Shown here: positions 16,728-26,653 of the stretch, piece by piece
Layout of the letters: the number at the start of each line of letters is the position of its first letter
How positions within the stretch are numbered: position 1 is the first letter of the stretch
Assembly: GCF_022655055.1 (NCBI RefSeq)
Contig: NZ_CP093384.1
Location: 1,798,001 to 1,862,000 of the forward strand
Source of the DNA: Vagococcus sp. CY52-2
Lineage (GTDB): Bacteria > Bacillota > Bacilli > Lactobacillales > Vagococcaceae
Length of the DNA stretch: 64,000 nt
Direction of reading: 5' to 3'
The notes under the pieces: model-generated
What the model was told of the DNA's origin: nothing
The model's database searches: none
Seen by the model: only the letters and a program-made list of their open reading frames with translations
Position numbers and translations under genes: made by a program

Positions 16728-17687
16728 TTAGTTTGATTGTTCTTCCATTAACGCTTCAATTTGTTCTACTGTTGGCATGGCTTCAGATGAGCTATGTTTA
16801 CTTACCACGATGGCTGCTGAGGCACTACCATATTGCAATGCTTCTTGAATTGTTTTCCCTTTAGTTAAGGCATATAAAAAGGCTGCAGCGTAAGAGTCTC
16901 CTGCTCCAAATGTTTTTAATACATTTGATTTATACGCTTTACCACGGAATGTTTCGCCCTCTTTTGTATAAGCATATGACCCTTCAACACCATGTTTAAT
17001 CACGATTAATTCAGGCTCATGTTGGAATAAATACGCGACTGTTTTATCGTTATTTCCTTCTACTACATTCTCCAACATATTAAATTCATCACGTGTTCCA
17101 ATCACGACATCTGATTGTTCAGCTACGATTGAGTAGTAAACAGATACTTCTTCAGCATTTTTCCATGTATAAGGACGATAGTCTAATTCAAACACCACTT
17201 TGACATTATTTTTTCGTGCTAATGCAACTGACTTTAATACGGCTTCACGGCTAGGACTTTGTGCTAAACCTGTTCCTGATACAACTAACATTTTCGCTTG
17301 TTTGATGTAGTCTTCACTGACTTCATTTGGCTCTAAATATAAATCAGCCACATCATCACGGTACATTAAAATACTACATTCTGACGGACTAAGAATTTCA
17401 GTAAAAGCCAACCCTGCTTTATGTCCATCTTTATCTATTGCCATTTGGCTTGTATCAATTCCAACTTCTGACATGTAATTTGAGATAAATCTTCCGTGTT
17501 GATCATCAGGAATTTTCCCAATAAATCCACAAGATAATCCTAATTTTGATGCACCAATTGCAATATTGGCTGGAGATCCTCCAACGTATTTACTAAATGT
17601 TTCTGTTTCTTCCATTGGACGATTGTACTCCACTGCATTTAAATCAATACACGCTCGGCCAACAGCAATTAAATCATAAGTTGTCAT
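16728..17687 (-). CDS. iolC: 5-dehydro-2-deoxygluconokinase
   Basis: IolC phosphorylates 5-dehydro-2-deoxygluconate. The 319-aa protein is a PfkB-type sugar kinase: IAVGRACIDLNAVE at the N-terminus, YVGGSPANIAIGASKLGL (PfkB signature 1) and TFGAGDSYAAAFLYAL (signature 2, catalytic Asp). It lies between iolB and iolD with short gaps and an AAGGAG site seven bases before its ATG. Confidence 0.94.
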   Translation of the reverse strand: MTTYDLIAVGRACIDLNAVEYNRPMEETETFSKYVGGSPANIAIGASKLGLSCGFIGKIPDDQHGRFISNYMSEVGIDTSQMAIDKDGHKAGLAFTEILSPSECSILMYRDDVADLYLEPNEVSEDYIKQAKMLVVSGTGLAQSPSREAVLKSVALARKNNVKVVFELDYRPYTWKNAEEVSVYYSIVAEQSDVVIGTRDEFNMLENVVEGNNDKTVAYLFQHEPELIVIKHGVEGSYAYTKEGETFRGKAYKSNVLKTFGAGDSYAAAFLYALTKGKTIQEALQYGSASAAIVVSKHSSSEAMPTVEQIEALMEEQSN

Positions 17688-17704
17688 AATTAAACTCCTT
17701 TTTA

Positions 17705-18523
17705 TTAGTCTCTATTTAAAATCCATTCGTGATCTTTGTCATTATGAAACTGCCATTTTTTGATTGGCCCTGCCATAATATTTAAATAATAACCATCGTA
17801 TCCATCAGGGACTGATACTGGATGATAACCTTTTGGTACTAACACCACATTTTCATGTTCTACAGTCATGGTTTCATCTAATGAACGATCATCTGTGTAT
17901 ACACGTTGGAATACAAAGCCTTTTTTAGGGTTCATTTCATGATAATAAGTTTCTTCCAAGAAGGATTCATGTGGTAAATTATTTTGATCGTGTTTATGAG
18001 GGGGATAGCTAGACCAGTTACCACTATCTGTATACACTTCAACCACAATTAATTTATCTGAAATGGGACTTTGATCATCCATAATATTGTGAACAGTACG
18101 TTTGTTTTGATATTTTCCACGATGTTCTACTGAATTATCAGATGCTTTAATTAAAGTCGTTGGTAATATTTTATTACTTGGAGCATAGGCAATTAATACT
18201 CTAGCATCCTCATTGGTCGTAATATCGAACGTTTTACCACTTGAAACATAAACACTATCCGTTGGAACTCTATCAAAGACATCTTGACGATTCCCAATTT
18301 GTTTAAATGAGTCTTCCCCAACTATTACATCAATTTTCCCTGCCATCACGACAATGCACGCTTCTAAATTCGTTAATTCTTCTGTGTAAATACCACCTTT
18401 AGATAGGTTTAACACGCGCATTTCAATATAGCGTAATCCGTCCGCCTCACGCGTCACGTGATGGCATTCCACCACGTGTTCAGAAAGTTCTTTTTTATAT
18501 GGACGTCGTTTTAGCTCAACCAT
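17705..18523 (-). CDS. iolB: 5-deoxy-glucuronate isomerase
   Basis: IolB converts 5-deoxyglucuronate to 5-dehydro-2-deoxygluconate. The 272-aa double-cupin protein shows the metal-binding block WSSYPPHKHDQN, then LEETYYHEM and the second-cupin PKGYHPVSVPDGY segment with the remaining His. Length fits the family. It follows iolA by 14 bases and has GGGAGG before the ATG. Confidence 0.94.
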   Translation of the reverse strand: MVELKRRPYKKELSEHVVECHHVTREADGLRYIEMRVLNLSKGGIYTEELTNLEACIVVMAGKIDVIVGEDSFKQIGNRQDVFDRVPTDSVYVSSGKTFDITTNEDARVLIAYAPSNKILPTTLIKASDNSVEHRGKYQNKRTVHNIMDDQSPISDKLIVVEVYTDSGNWSSYPPHKHDQNNLPHESFLEETYYHEMNPKKGFVFQRVYTDDRSLDETMTVEHENVVLVPKGYHPVSVPDGYDGYYLNIMAGPIKKWQFHNDKDHEWILNRD

Positions 18524-18537
18524 TTTGTTTCCTCCCT

Positions 18538-19995
18538 TTACACATCACTACGTGCGTAACGTGCTGTTACGACTTTATTACGTGTATAGAAATCTACTCC
18601 AGCTTTCCCATTTGCTGGTAATGTCCCGTAGAATGATGATTTCCATCCTGAGAACGGGAACATTGCCATTGGAGCAGGAACGCCTAAGTTAATACCTAAC
18701 ATTCCAGCATCAATGTTTTCTCTAAAGAAGCGAATAGCCGAAGCATTATTCGTAAAGAGGCAAGCACCGTTAGCAAACTCTGATGCATTTGCAATAGAAA
18801 TCCCTTCTTGTAAATCCTTAATTTTCATAATAGATAACACTGGAGCAAATAATTCATCTTTCCAAATAGTCATGTCTGTTGTCACACCTTCAAAAATAGT
18901 TGGTCCAACAAAGAATCCCGCCTCATCTAGTTGCTCACGACCGTCACAGATTAAATTAGCACCTGCTTCAACGCCTTGCTCGATATAGTTTAGTGTACGA
19001 TCTAAGTTTTCTTGACGAATAACTGGGCCCAAAAATACGCCATCATCTAATCCATTGCCCATCTTGATATCTTTTGTGGCTTTTGTTAATTCAGCCATGA
19101 ATTCATCATAGATACCTTCTTCTACTGTTACCACTGCAGCTGCCATACAACGCTCACCAGCTGAACCAAACGCGGCACTTACAATAGCAGGAATACTGTC
19201 TTTAAGATTGGCATCATTTAAAACAATCGTGTGGTTTTTAGCTCCTGTTAGTGATTGAACACGTTTTAAGTTTTTAGAACCTTCTGTATAAACATATTGT
19301 CCAACTGGTTGTGACCCAACAAATGAAATCGCTTTGATATCTGGGTGTTGTAATAAACCGTTTACAACATCATGTGCTCCAAAAACTACATTAAATACTC
19401 CTTTAGGTAAACCAGCTTCTTCTAATAAGCTCACCACTTTTTCCATTAACATTGGCGCTTTTTCAGATGGCTTCAATACTACTGTGTTTCCTGTAGCAAT
19501 GGCCATGGGGAACATCCAAAATGGTACCATCATCGGAAAGTTGAATGGCGTTATTCCACCAACTACTCCGATTGGGTATTTATAAACACTTGCTTCAACA
19601 TCTGTTGCGATAGAAGATAAATTATCCCCCATCATTAAAGTTGGTGCTCCAGCAGCAAATTCTACATTTTCAATACCACGTTGAACTTCACCATATGATT
19701 CAGATAAAGCCTTTCCATTTTCTAACGTAACTAATTTTGCTAACTCATCTTTGTTTTCAATTAATAATTGATGAAACTTATATAAAATTCGTGCACGTCT
19801 TGGTACAGCAACCTCTTTCCATGTTTGAAATGCTTCTTGTGCGACAGAGGCTGCATGGTCTAAATCCTCACGGGTTGATAACGGAACCTCACACATTACT
19901 TCTTTTGTTGCAGGATTCACTACTGTTTCGTATGTGGTTGTTTGGCTTTCTACCCACTCACCATTTATATAATTTTTTAATTTTCTAATTGACAT
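18538..19995 (-). CDS. iolA: Methylmalonate/malonate-semialdehyde dehydrogenase (CoA-acylating)
   Basis: IolA oxidises malonate semialdehyde, the last inositol intermediate, to acetyl-CoA. The 485-aa aldehyde dehydrogenase has ITPFNFPMM (Asn152), [16 protein letters not shown] and the catalytic GSAGERCMA (Cys283). It is the promoter-proximal gene of the operon, with GGAGGGG five bases before the ATG, and faces the divergent regulator gene. The CoA-dependent subfamily is supported by the ERCMA active-site context and by the iol operon. Confidence 0.94.
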   Translation of the reverse strand: MSIRKLKNYINGEWVESQTTTYETVVNPATKEVMCEVPLSTREDLDHAASVAQEAFQTWKEVAVPRRARILYKFHQLLIENKDELAKLVTLENGKALSESYGEVQRGIENVEFAAGAPTLMMGDNLSSIATDVEASVYKYPIGVVGGITPFNFPMMVPFWMFPMAIATGNTVVLKPSEKAPMLMEKVVSLLEEAGLPKGVFNVVFGAHDVVNGLLQHPDIKAISFVGSQPVGQYVYTEGSKNLKRVQSLTGAKNHTIVLNDANLKDSIPAIVSAAFGSAGERCMAAAVVTVEEGIYDEFMAELTKATKDIKMGNGLDDGVFLGPVIRQENLDRTLNYIEQGVEAGANLICDGREQLDEAGFFVGPTIFEGVTTDMTIWKDELFAPVLSIMKIKDLQEGISIANASEFANGACLFTNNASAIRFFRENIDAGMLGINLGVPAPMAMFPFSGWKSSFYGTLPANGKAGVDFYTRNKVVTARYARSDV

Positions 19996-20065
19996 TCATA
20001 CCCCTCCATAGATTTACTTAAAACATACCATTTAAATTGTTACATCTTGGTTGTTTTGGTTAACT

Positions 20066-20157
20066 TTGATTTAATATTACCTTTAATTTAATCAACAGTC
20101 AATATTTTTTGTTAATTTTATAATAATAACTGGTAATTAAAACATAATTTGATTAAC
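20066..20157. promoter_or_regulatory. Putative IolR operators (three TTGATTWA copies)
   Basis: TTGATTTAA (20066-20074, plus), TTGATTAAA (20087-20095, minus) and TTGATTAAC (20149-20157, plus). The first two flank the iolA -10 box as an inverted pair, and the third abuts the -35 of the regulator gene. This spacing suits repression of both promoters by the divergent DeoR-type protein. No experiment or search supports it yet. Confidence 0.5.
20074..20102 (-). promoter_or_regulatory. iolA operon promoter
   Basis: TTGACT (20097-20102) and TAATAT (20074-20079) with an exact 17-base spacer on the minus strand, 79 bases before the iolA ATG. This is the strongest promoter-like sequence of the locus. 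Confidence 0.75.
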
Positions 20158-20159
20158 TA

Positions 20160-20188
20160 TTGATAAACTTATGTATAGGTGATATGAT
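20160..20188 (+). promoter_or_regulatory. iolR promoter
   Basis: TTGATA (20160-20165) and TATGAT (20183-20188) with a 17-base spacer on the plus strand, 30 bases before the regulator ATG. Confidence 0.7.
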
Positions 20189-20218
20189 AAAAAAAATGAC
20201 AGAAAGTGGAGAATACTT

Positions 20219-20977
20219 ATGAAAGAGAAACGATTTGAATTAATGAAACAATATATTTTAGATCACAGCCATGTGAGCTTAAAAGAATTGGAAGAGGAAT
20301 TCAACGTATCCATGAATACTATTAGACGAGATGTCAATAAGATACTCAAAGACTCACGTTTTGAAAAAGTTTACGGCGGTGTTAGTGTAAAAGAGGGGAC
20401 TCTTGTTGATTTTGAGTATCGAAACGTTGAAAATAAGGAAGATAAAAAAGCCATCGCACAAAAAGCGGCTTCTTTTATTGAGTCAGATGACTTAATCTAT
20501 ATTGATTCTGGTACTACAACGAAATATATCCTAGATTATGTAGATGAAAACATTCCTCTTACGATTATTACCAATAGTTTAGATGTTGTATTAAAAGCTG
20601 AAAAATTAAGAAAAGCAAATATTTTTCTGATTGGTCATATTTTTAAGAAGCCTACCCGTTCATTTGTTGGAGTAGAAAATGACGAATTATCTGTTAAATA
20701 CAATATTACAAAAGCATTTATGGCAGCAACAGCTGTTTCTATCAATAGTGGCTTAATGAATTCTGACATTATGGAATACGAGATCAAGCGACAAGTCATT
20801 GATAAAGCGGATAAAATCTTTTTACTAGCTGATGAAACAAAATTTGATCATTCGACTTTATTAACTTATGCAGATTTGAGTGCTGTCGATCTATTAATTA
20901 CAAATAAGAAATTTACTGATCCATACTCTTCTTATTTTGTTGAGCATAATATTGACGTTTTACATTCATATAAATAA
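20219..20977 (+). CDS. iolR: DeoR-family transcriptional regulator of the iol locus
   Basis: A 252-aa DeoR/GlpR-type protein. Residues 18-45 form the helix-turn-helix (VSLKELEEEFNVSMNTIRRD), and the C-terminal sugar-phosphate sensor domain shows IYIDSGTTTKYIL, TNSLDV and LLADETKFD. In B. subtilis IolR responds to the phosphorylated IolC product; the same is likely here. It is divergent from iolA over a 223-base region with overlapping control elements. The symbol is assigned by context. Confidence 0.88.
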   Translation: MKEKRFELMKQYILDHSHVSLKELEEEFNVSMNTIRRDVNKILKDSRFEKVYGGVSVKEGTLVDFEYRNVENKEDKKAIAQKAASFIESDDLIYIDSGTTTKYILDYVDENIPLTIITNSLDVVLKAEKLRKANIFLIGHIFKKPTRSFVGVENDELSVKYNITKAFMAATAVSINSGLMNSDIMEYEIKRQVIDKADKIFLLADETKFDHSTLLTYADLSAVDLLITNKKFTDPYSSYFVEHNIDVLHSYK

Positions 20978-20978
20978 T

Positions 20979-21016
20979 AAAAAACGATAAAACCTATCAA
21001 GGCTTTATCGTTTTTT
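20979..21016. terminator. Bidirectional terminator between iolR and ftsY
   Basis: AAAAACGATAAAACC pairs with GGCTTTATCGTTTTT around TATCAA, with one mismatch. A-runs and T-runs on both sides let it work for iolR and for ftsY. Confidence 0.85.
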
Positions 21017-21018
21017 AT

Positions 21019-22218
21019 TTACCCATCATAATCTTCCATTAAATCTTTAAACAATCCGTAAACAAATTGATTTGGATTAAAGGCTTCTAAATCAGTGATT
21101 TTCTCTCCTAATCCAACTAATTTTACTGGTAAATGTAATTCATTTCTAATAGCTAAGACAATCCCACCTTTAGCTGTTCCATCTAGCTTAGTTAAAACTA
21201 TCCCTGTCACATCTGTGGTATTTTTAAATTCTTTTGCTTGAATCAGTGCATTTTGCCCAGTTGTTGCATCTACTACTAATAACACTTCATGAGGAGCTGA
21301 AGGGTATTCACGCTCAATGATACGCTTCATTTTTTCTAATTCTTTCATTAAATTGACTTTATTTTGTAAACGCCCTGCCGTATCCACTAACAAAATATCA
21401 TAATGCTCATTTTTCATTTTTTCTACTGCATCATACACAACAGCAGCTGGATCACTACCTGCATTATGCCGAACCACATCAACATCAGCACGTTCTCCCC
21501 AGACAACTAATTGATCAATGGCTCCAGCTCTAAAGGTATCAGCTGCTGCTAACAACACTTTTTTTCCTTCGTCTTTGTATCGTTTAGCCAGTTTTCCAAT
21601 ACTTGTGGTTTTACCCACGCCATTTACACCAACAAATAACATAATGGTTGGACTATCTTTTTGAATATTTAAATCATTGTTTTCTTCAACGCCCTCAGCT
21701 TCATAAATCTCAACTAATTTTTCGATAATTGTCGCTTGAACATCTTTTTTCTTTTTAACATTTTTTAATTTCACTTCTTCTTGCAACTCATCAGAAATAC
21801 GCATTGCCGTTTCAAACCCGACATCAGCAGAAATCAATGCTTCTTCTAAATCTTCAAAAAATTCATCATCAACCATTCTAAAGTTAGCAAATAATTCATT
21901 CATGTATTGACCAAAAGATCGTCTTGATTTTTCTAATCCTTTGTCATATTTTTGAACGGTATCTTGTGGTTTTTCTTCAATCACCACTTCTTTGACTACT
22001 TCTTTTTTTGGTTCTTCTTGTTTTGAATCAATGATCTCTTCAACCGTTACATCTTCCTTTGGTTCTTCTACAACCACAGTTTCTTTGGCATCAAGACTAT
22101 CTTCTTTATCTATTTTTTCAATGCTTTGTTCTAATTCCTCGACGATCTCTTTTTTTGGTGTTTCTTCAACTTTTTTCTCACCAAGAACTGCCTTTTTAAT
22201 CTTATCAAAAAATCCCAT
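21019..22218 (-). CDS. ftsY: Signal recognition particle receptor FtsY
   Basis: FtsY is the SRP receptor GTPase that docks ribosome-SRP complexes at the membrane. The 399-aa protein has an acidic Glu/Lys/Val-rich A region (residues 1 to about 95), then the N domain and the G domain with GVNGVGKTT (G1), DTFRAGA, DTAGRLQN (G3) and TKLDGTAKGG (G4). AGGAGG precedes the ATG. It is the last gene of the rnc-smc-HAD-ftsY operon, a common order in this order of bacteria. Confidence 0.96.
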   Translation of the reverse strand: MGFFDKIKKAVLGEKKVEETPKKEIVEELEQSIEKIDKEDSLDAKETVVVEEPKEDVTVEEIIDSKQEEPKKEVVKEVVIEEKPQDTVQKYDKGLEKSRRSFGQYMNELFANFRMVDDEFFEDLEEALISADVGFETAMRISDELQEEVKLKNVKKKKDVQATIIEKLVEIYEAEGVEENNDLNIQKDSPTIMLFVGVNGVGKTTSIGKLAKRYKDEGKKVLLAAADTFRAGAIDQLVVWGERADVDVVRHNAGSDPAAVVYDAVEKMKNEHYDILLVDTAGRLQNKVNLMKELEKMKRIIEREYPSAPHEVLLVVDATTGQNALIQAKEFKNTTDVTGIVLTKLDGTAKGGIVLAIRNELHLPVKLVGLGEKITDLEAFNPNQFVYGLFKDLMEDYDG

Positions 22219-22229
22219 GTCACTGCCTC

Positions 22230-23048
22230 CTACTCATTAATTAACACAAATTTTTCAACGGCATGCGCCACGCCATCTTCTTGGTTACTTTTCGTAACAA
22301 ATTTAGCAATGTCTTTCACACCTTGACTGCCGTTTTCCATCACAACACCTAACCCAGCATACTCAATCATTGAAAAATCATTTTCTTCATCACCAATTGC
22401 CATCACTTCTGATTGTTTAATCCCTAAATAATTTGCCAATTCATCAATGCCAGCAGCTTTACTCGCTTCTTTATGGATAATTTCTAATAAATTGTCACGT
22501 GATTTCATGATATTAAACTCTTCTAATAACTCTTTTGGTAATTGGGCTAATTTTTCATCCAAATAACTTGTTTCAACGGCTACAACCATTTTGTTAAACA
22601 AACGATTTTTATCCAATGTATCAAGTGTCGCATGCTCCACCTTAAGTAGTGGATTCATACTTTCATAAATAGAAGTGTAAGGTTCTTTAGCAGTTTCTAA
22701 ATGAATAACCGTATCCACTGAAATAATATCTAACGGTAAATTTAATGACATCATCACGTTAGCCACTCGACTCACTTCGTCAAAAGATAAAGAATGAGCT
22801 AATAGCGTCTCGCCAGTATCATTTTTTTGCACAGAACTACCATTAAAGGTGATACTATAGTCCCCTTCATCTCTTAACTCAAGCCTATCCAAGTAAGGCT
22901 CAATTGCAAATAATGGGCGTCCCGTACAAATGACAACCTTTACTCCTTGTTCTTTCGCTTGAGTTAACACTGTTTTATTTTTATCAGAGATTTTTTTATC
23001 ATCAGTTAATAATGTGCCATCTAAATCAATCGCAATCAACTTAATCAT
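22230..23048 (-). CDS. Cof-type HAD hydrolase
   Basis: A 272-aa HAD phosphatase of the Cof/YidA subfamily. Motif I is IAIDLDGTLL (Asp8, Asp10), motif II includes CTGRP, and motifs III/IV are KAAGIDELA and AIGDEENDFSMIEYAG. The C2 cap lies between residues 80 and 190. Members act on sugar phosphates, flavin or PLP phosphates; the sequence does not tell which. It sits between smc and ftsY with short gaps and its own GGAG site. Confidence 0.9.
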   Translation of the reverse strand: MIKLIAIDLDGTLLTDDKKISDKNKTVLTQAKEQGVKVVICTGRPLFAIEPYLDRLELRDEGDYSITFNGSSVQKNDTGETLLAHSLSFDEVSRVANVMMSLNLPLDIISVDTVIHLETAKEPYTSIYESMNPLLKVEHATLDTLDKNRLFNKMVVAVETSYLDEKLAQLPKELLEEFNIMKSRDNLLEIIHKEASKAAGIDELANYLGIKQSEVMAIGDEENDFSMIEYAGLGVVMENGSQGVKDIAKFVTKSNQEDGVAHAVEKFVLINE

Positions 23049-23062
23049 GTTATGTCTCCTAT

Positions 23063-26000
23063 CTATTTTAATGTGGTTTCTAATTTTTCCATCTCTTCTA
23101 AGTGTACGGAAACAATCTTCGATACACCAGATTCTTGCATTGTGACCCCATATAATACTTTAGCAGATTCCATCGTTCCCTTACGATGAGTAATCACAAT
23201 AAATTGTGTCGCATCACCAAAATGACGTAAATAATTACCAAAACGTGTCACGTTTGCTTCATCTAATGCTGCCTCTACCTCGTCTAAAATGCAAAATGGG
23301 ATAGGTCTTGCTTGAATGATAGAAAATAGCAGAGCAATAGCTGTTAAGGCTCTTTCTCCTCCTGAAAGTAAACTCAATTGCTGTAATTTTTTACCTGGTG
23401 GTTGAGCCACAATGTCTATCCCTGTATGCAGTAAATCTGTTTCATCACTCAAAATTAAATCAGCATGTCCTCCACCAAACATCTTAGGAAATACTTGACG
23501 GAATTCTTCACGAATGTCACAAAATACTTCATGAAATTGCTTCATGACTAACATATCCATCTCATCCATTGTTTCTTTCAATTCATCTTTCGCTAAATTC
23601 AAATCATCACGTTGGCTCGTTAAAAAGTCATAACGCTCCAATATATCATCATGTTGAGCAATAGCCGAAATATTAACAGGTCCTAAGTCAGCTACTTTTC
23701 TTTTTAACTCTCTAATGTTTTGACTCACGCTTGCTACGTTTTCAATGATGAAAGAACGCTCTTTTGCTGCCTCAAACGTTAAACTATATTCTTCTTGTAA
23801 GTAAGTTAATAAACTATCTAACTGATTATCACATGTTCCTTGAATAATGTCTAATTCTGTTCGTTGACTAATCAAGACTTGAATATCTTGTCGGTTTTTC
23901 TCAACAATTTTTTCTTGTTCTTTGATACTGGTTGTATAGTGTTCTCGCTGTGTTTTGGCTTCCGTAATTTGAGTTAAAATCTCCTCGCGCTTATTAGAAA
24001 CACTACCCATCTCTTTTATAATTCTGGCTTCTTCTTCATGAAAATGACTGCTATCTTGCTCATTAGACTGCGTTTCTTGTAGCATGTCACTCATTTTCTT
24101 ATCCGCAACATCTAAGCGTTCTATACGCTCTTTTTGTTTTTCGTTCAACTGACTGAGTTTTTCTTTCACCACTGCTAACTCAGCTTCTTTTTTAGCAAGT
24201 GATTGCGTCAACTCTTCTTTTTTCTCTAAATTAGTAGCCTCTAATTGATCCACATCAGCCATTTTTTTATCAAGCTCGGCTATTTTTTTTTCTAACTCTT
24301 TTTGTTCAAGCTCGTAATTTTCTTTATCTTGTTGATATAACGTTAGAAATTGGTTCAATTCACTTTGCTCATACTCTATCACTTTTTTCTCTTTTTCTAA
24401 TTGACTCACATCTTGTGTTAAAAGAGACACTTGAGTGCTTAACTGTTGCTCTGTTAATCTTGCTTCTTCGCCTAATTGACGCAACTGTTCAAGAGACTCA
24501 TCTACTACAACTAGTTCCTCTTTTATATGAGACACTTCTGCTTCTTTTTGCTGATACAAAGTCGTCATTTGAGACAATTGTTTCTCTATTTCCTGTAATT
24601 CTTTTGATTGTGAAAACCAGTGCATCGACTGACCATTTTTACTCATCCCACCAGTCATCGAGCCACCAGGATTCATCACATCACCATCTAACGATACCAC
24701 ACGATATTGAAACTTAATTTGTTTCGCAATGTGTGTCGCAGAATCCAATGAATCAGCCACAATCGTTAATCCAAGTAAGTTTTTCATAATCGCTGCAACT
24801 GTCTCATCATAAGATACCAACTCACTTGCTACACCAATAAATCCAGACATATGAGACACTTTATCTAATACATCTTGACGAATAAAACGAGCTTTGACGG
24901 TTGTTAATGGTAAAAATGTCGCACGTCCCAATCGTTGTTTTTTTAGATAAGAAATGGCCTCTCTAGCACTTTGGTCATCAGTTGTTACAATATGCTGAAC
25001 ACTTGTCCCAAGTGCTGTTTCCAATGCTAATTGGTATGCTTCTGGAATCTCAATTAATTCAGCAACAGCACCCACTACTCCAGGAAATTGCTGTTTATCT
25101 TTTAGTACTGCTCTAACACCTTGATAAAATCCAGCATAGTTATCTTGTAGCTCTTTCAAGCTTTTTTGTTTTGCTTGAGCTTGCTGTAAAATACGTAACG
25201 CATCCATTAATTGTGTATTTAATTTTTGAAGTTGCGTATTTAACTGTTCTTTGACTTGTCTTTTTTGCTGATAATCTTCCAAGTAAGTCACGACATTCGC
25301 TTTTTTTATGTCATACTCTTTCTCTAAATTTTCTAGGGTTTCTTGTTTTTCTTTAATCAATGAGATAAGCTGTTCATAATGATTGATTTCACGCGAATTT
25401 TTATTGGTTTCTTGACTATACTGTTTTTCTAAATGTTTTAACTCATTATTCACATGACTTTGTTGTTGCATATATTCTAAATAATCGCTACGCATATCAT
25501 CTAATTGTTCTTTTGCTGATTTGCTATATTGAACCAGTTCTTCTCTCATACGATAAGTATCTTTTTGTATCGCTTGCTTTTCTTGTATTAATTCTTGTTC
25601 ATCTTGCTTTAATGTATCAATCTCACGTCGTAATAATTCTTTTTGTGTATCTAAATCTCTCAATGTTTTTTGCTGTGATTCTTTCGTTTGGACAGAAAAT
25701 TTTTGCTTTTCCTCCAACACTCTTTTTTGTGTTTCTAACTGTTCATATTGCGTACTGTAATCAAGTAGTCTCTGTTGATGATTGTCTAACATTTGTTCTA
25801 GTGTTTCTTGTTCTAATTTTAGTTGTTCTAATGTTTCTTCCAATGTGATTTTTTCTAATTCTCTAGCCTCTAGAGCTTGTTTTTTTTGACGTAATTGTTC
25901 TTTATTTTTTTCCCATTTTTCTTTCGTTTCTTCAATAAGATGGGTTGTCATACTGATATCTTGCTCAGATAAAGTCTCCTTTAAAGCCAGATATTGTGTC

Positions 26001-26635
26001 GCATTATCACTTTGTTTCTTTAATGGAGCTAATTGTATCTCTAGCTCATAAATAATATCTTGTACTCGACTTAAATTATCATCTGTTTCACCAAGATGTT
26101 TTTCAGCTTGTTTTTTTCGGTTTTTATATTTTAATACCCCTGCTGCTTCTTCAAATATAGCTCGACGTTCTTCCGGCTTACTATTAAATATTTCTTCTAC
26201 TTTCCCTTGAGAAATAATCGAAAAAGAATCTCTACCTAGACCTGAATCCATAAACAAACTAATCACATCTTTTAATCTACAACGTTGCTTATTAATAAAG
26301 AAATCACTCTCACCATCTCGTGTTAACCTTCTTGTGACACTCACTTCAGAGTATTCAATGGGTAAGAAATGGTCTTCATTATCTAACACAAGCGTTACCT
26401 CTGCAATATTTAATGGGGAACGTGAAGAAGAGCCAGCAAAAATAACGTCCGGCATTTTCCCCCCACGTAAATTTTTTGCTGACTGCTCCCCTAAAACCCA
26501 TCGAACGGCTTCTGTGATATTACTTTTTCCACTTCCATTAGGACCAACTACGGCCGTCAAGCCTTCATTAAATTCTATTATCGTTCGTTCTGCAAAGGAT
26601 TTAAATCCCGCAATTTCTATTCGTTTCAAATACAC
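23063..26635 (-). CDS. smc: Chromosome partition protein Smc
   Basis: Smc is the condensin ATPase of chromosome folding, acting with ScpA and ScpB. The 1190-aa protein has the N-terminal Walker A GPNGSGKSN (residues 32-40), long coiled coils (about 170-500 and 670-1020), the hinge with GVVGAVAELIEIP and GGSMTGG (about 510-650), and the C-terminal LSGGERALTAIALLFSI and FCILDEVEAALD Walker B. It starts with GTG after AAGGGGA. Gene order rnc-smc supports it. Confidence 0.97.
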   Translation of the reverse strand: MYLKRIEIAGFKSFAERTIIEFNEGLTAVVGPNGSGKSNITEAVRWVLGEQSAKNLRGGKMPDVIFAGSSSRSPLNIAEVTLVLDNEDHFLPIEYSEVSVTRRLTRDGESDFFINKQRCRLKDVISLFMDSGLGRDSFSIISQGKVEEIFNSKPEERRAIFEEAAGVLKYKNRKKQAEKHLGETDDNLSRVQDIIYELEIQLAPLKKQSDNATQYLALKETLSEQDISMTTHLIEETKEKWEKNKEQLRQKKQALEARELEKITLEETLEQLKLEQETLEQMLDNHQQRLLDYSTQYEQLETQKRVLEEKQKFSVQTKESQQKTLRDLDTQKELLRREIDTLKQDEQELIQEKQAIQKDTYRMREELVQYSKSAKEQLDDMRSDYLEYMQQQSHVNNELKHLEKQYSQETNKNSREINHYEQLISLIKEKQETLENLEKEYDIKKANVVTYLEDYQQKRQVKEQLNTQLQKLNTQLMDALRILQQAQAKQKSLKELQDNYAGFYQGVRAVLKDKQQFPGVVGAVAELIEIPEAYQLALETALGTSVQHIVTTDDQSAREAISYLKKQRLGRATFLPLTTVKARFIRQDVLDKVSHMSGFIGVASELVSYDETVAAIMKNLLGLTIVADSLDSATHIAKQIKFQYRVVSLDGDVMNPGGSMTGGMSKNGQSMHWFSQSKELQEIEKQLSQMTTLYQQKEAEVSHIKEELVVVDESLEQLRQLGEEARLTEQQLSTQVSLLTQDVSQLEKEKKVIEYEQSELNQFLTLYQQDKENYELEQKELEKKIAELDKKMADVDQLEATNLEKKEELTQSLAKKEAELAVVKEKLSQLNEKQKERIERLDVADKKMSDMLQETQSNEQDSSHFHEEEARIIKEMGSVSNKREEILTQITEAKTQREHYTTSIKEQEKIVEKNRQDIQVLISQRTELDIIQGTCDNQLDSLLTYLQEEYSLTFEAAKERSFIIENVASVSQNIRELKRKVADLGPVNISAIAQHDDILERYDFLTSQRDDLNLAKDELKETMDEMDMLVMKQFHEVFCDIREEFRQVFPKMFGGGHADLILSDETDLLHTGIDIVAQPPGKKLQQLSLLSGGERALTAIALLFSIIQARPIPFCILDEVEAALDEANVTRFGNYLRHFGDATQFIVITHRKGTMESAKVLYGVTMQESGVSKIVSVHLEEMEKLETTLK

Positions 26636-26653
26636 AAAAAATAAGTCCCCTTC

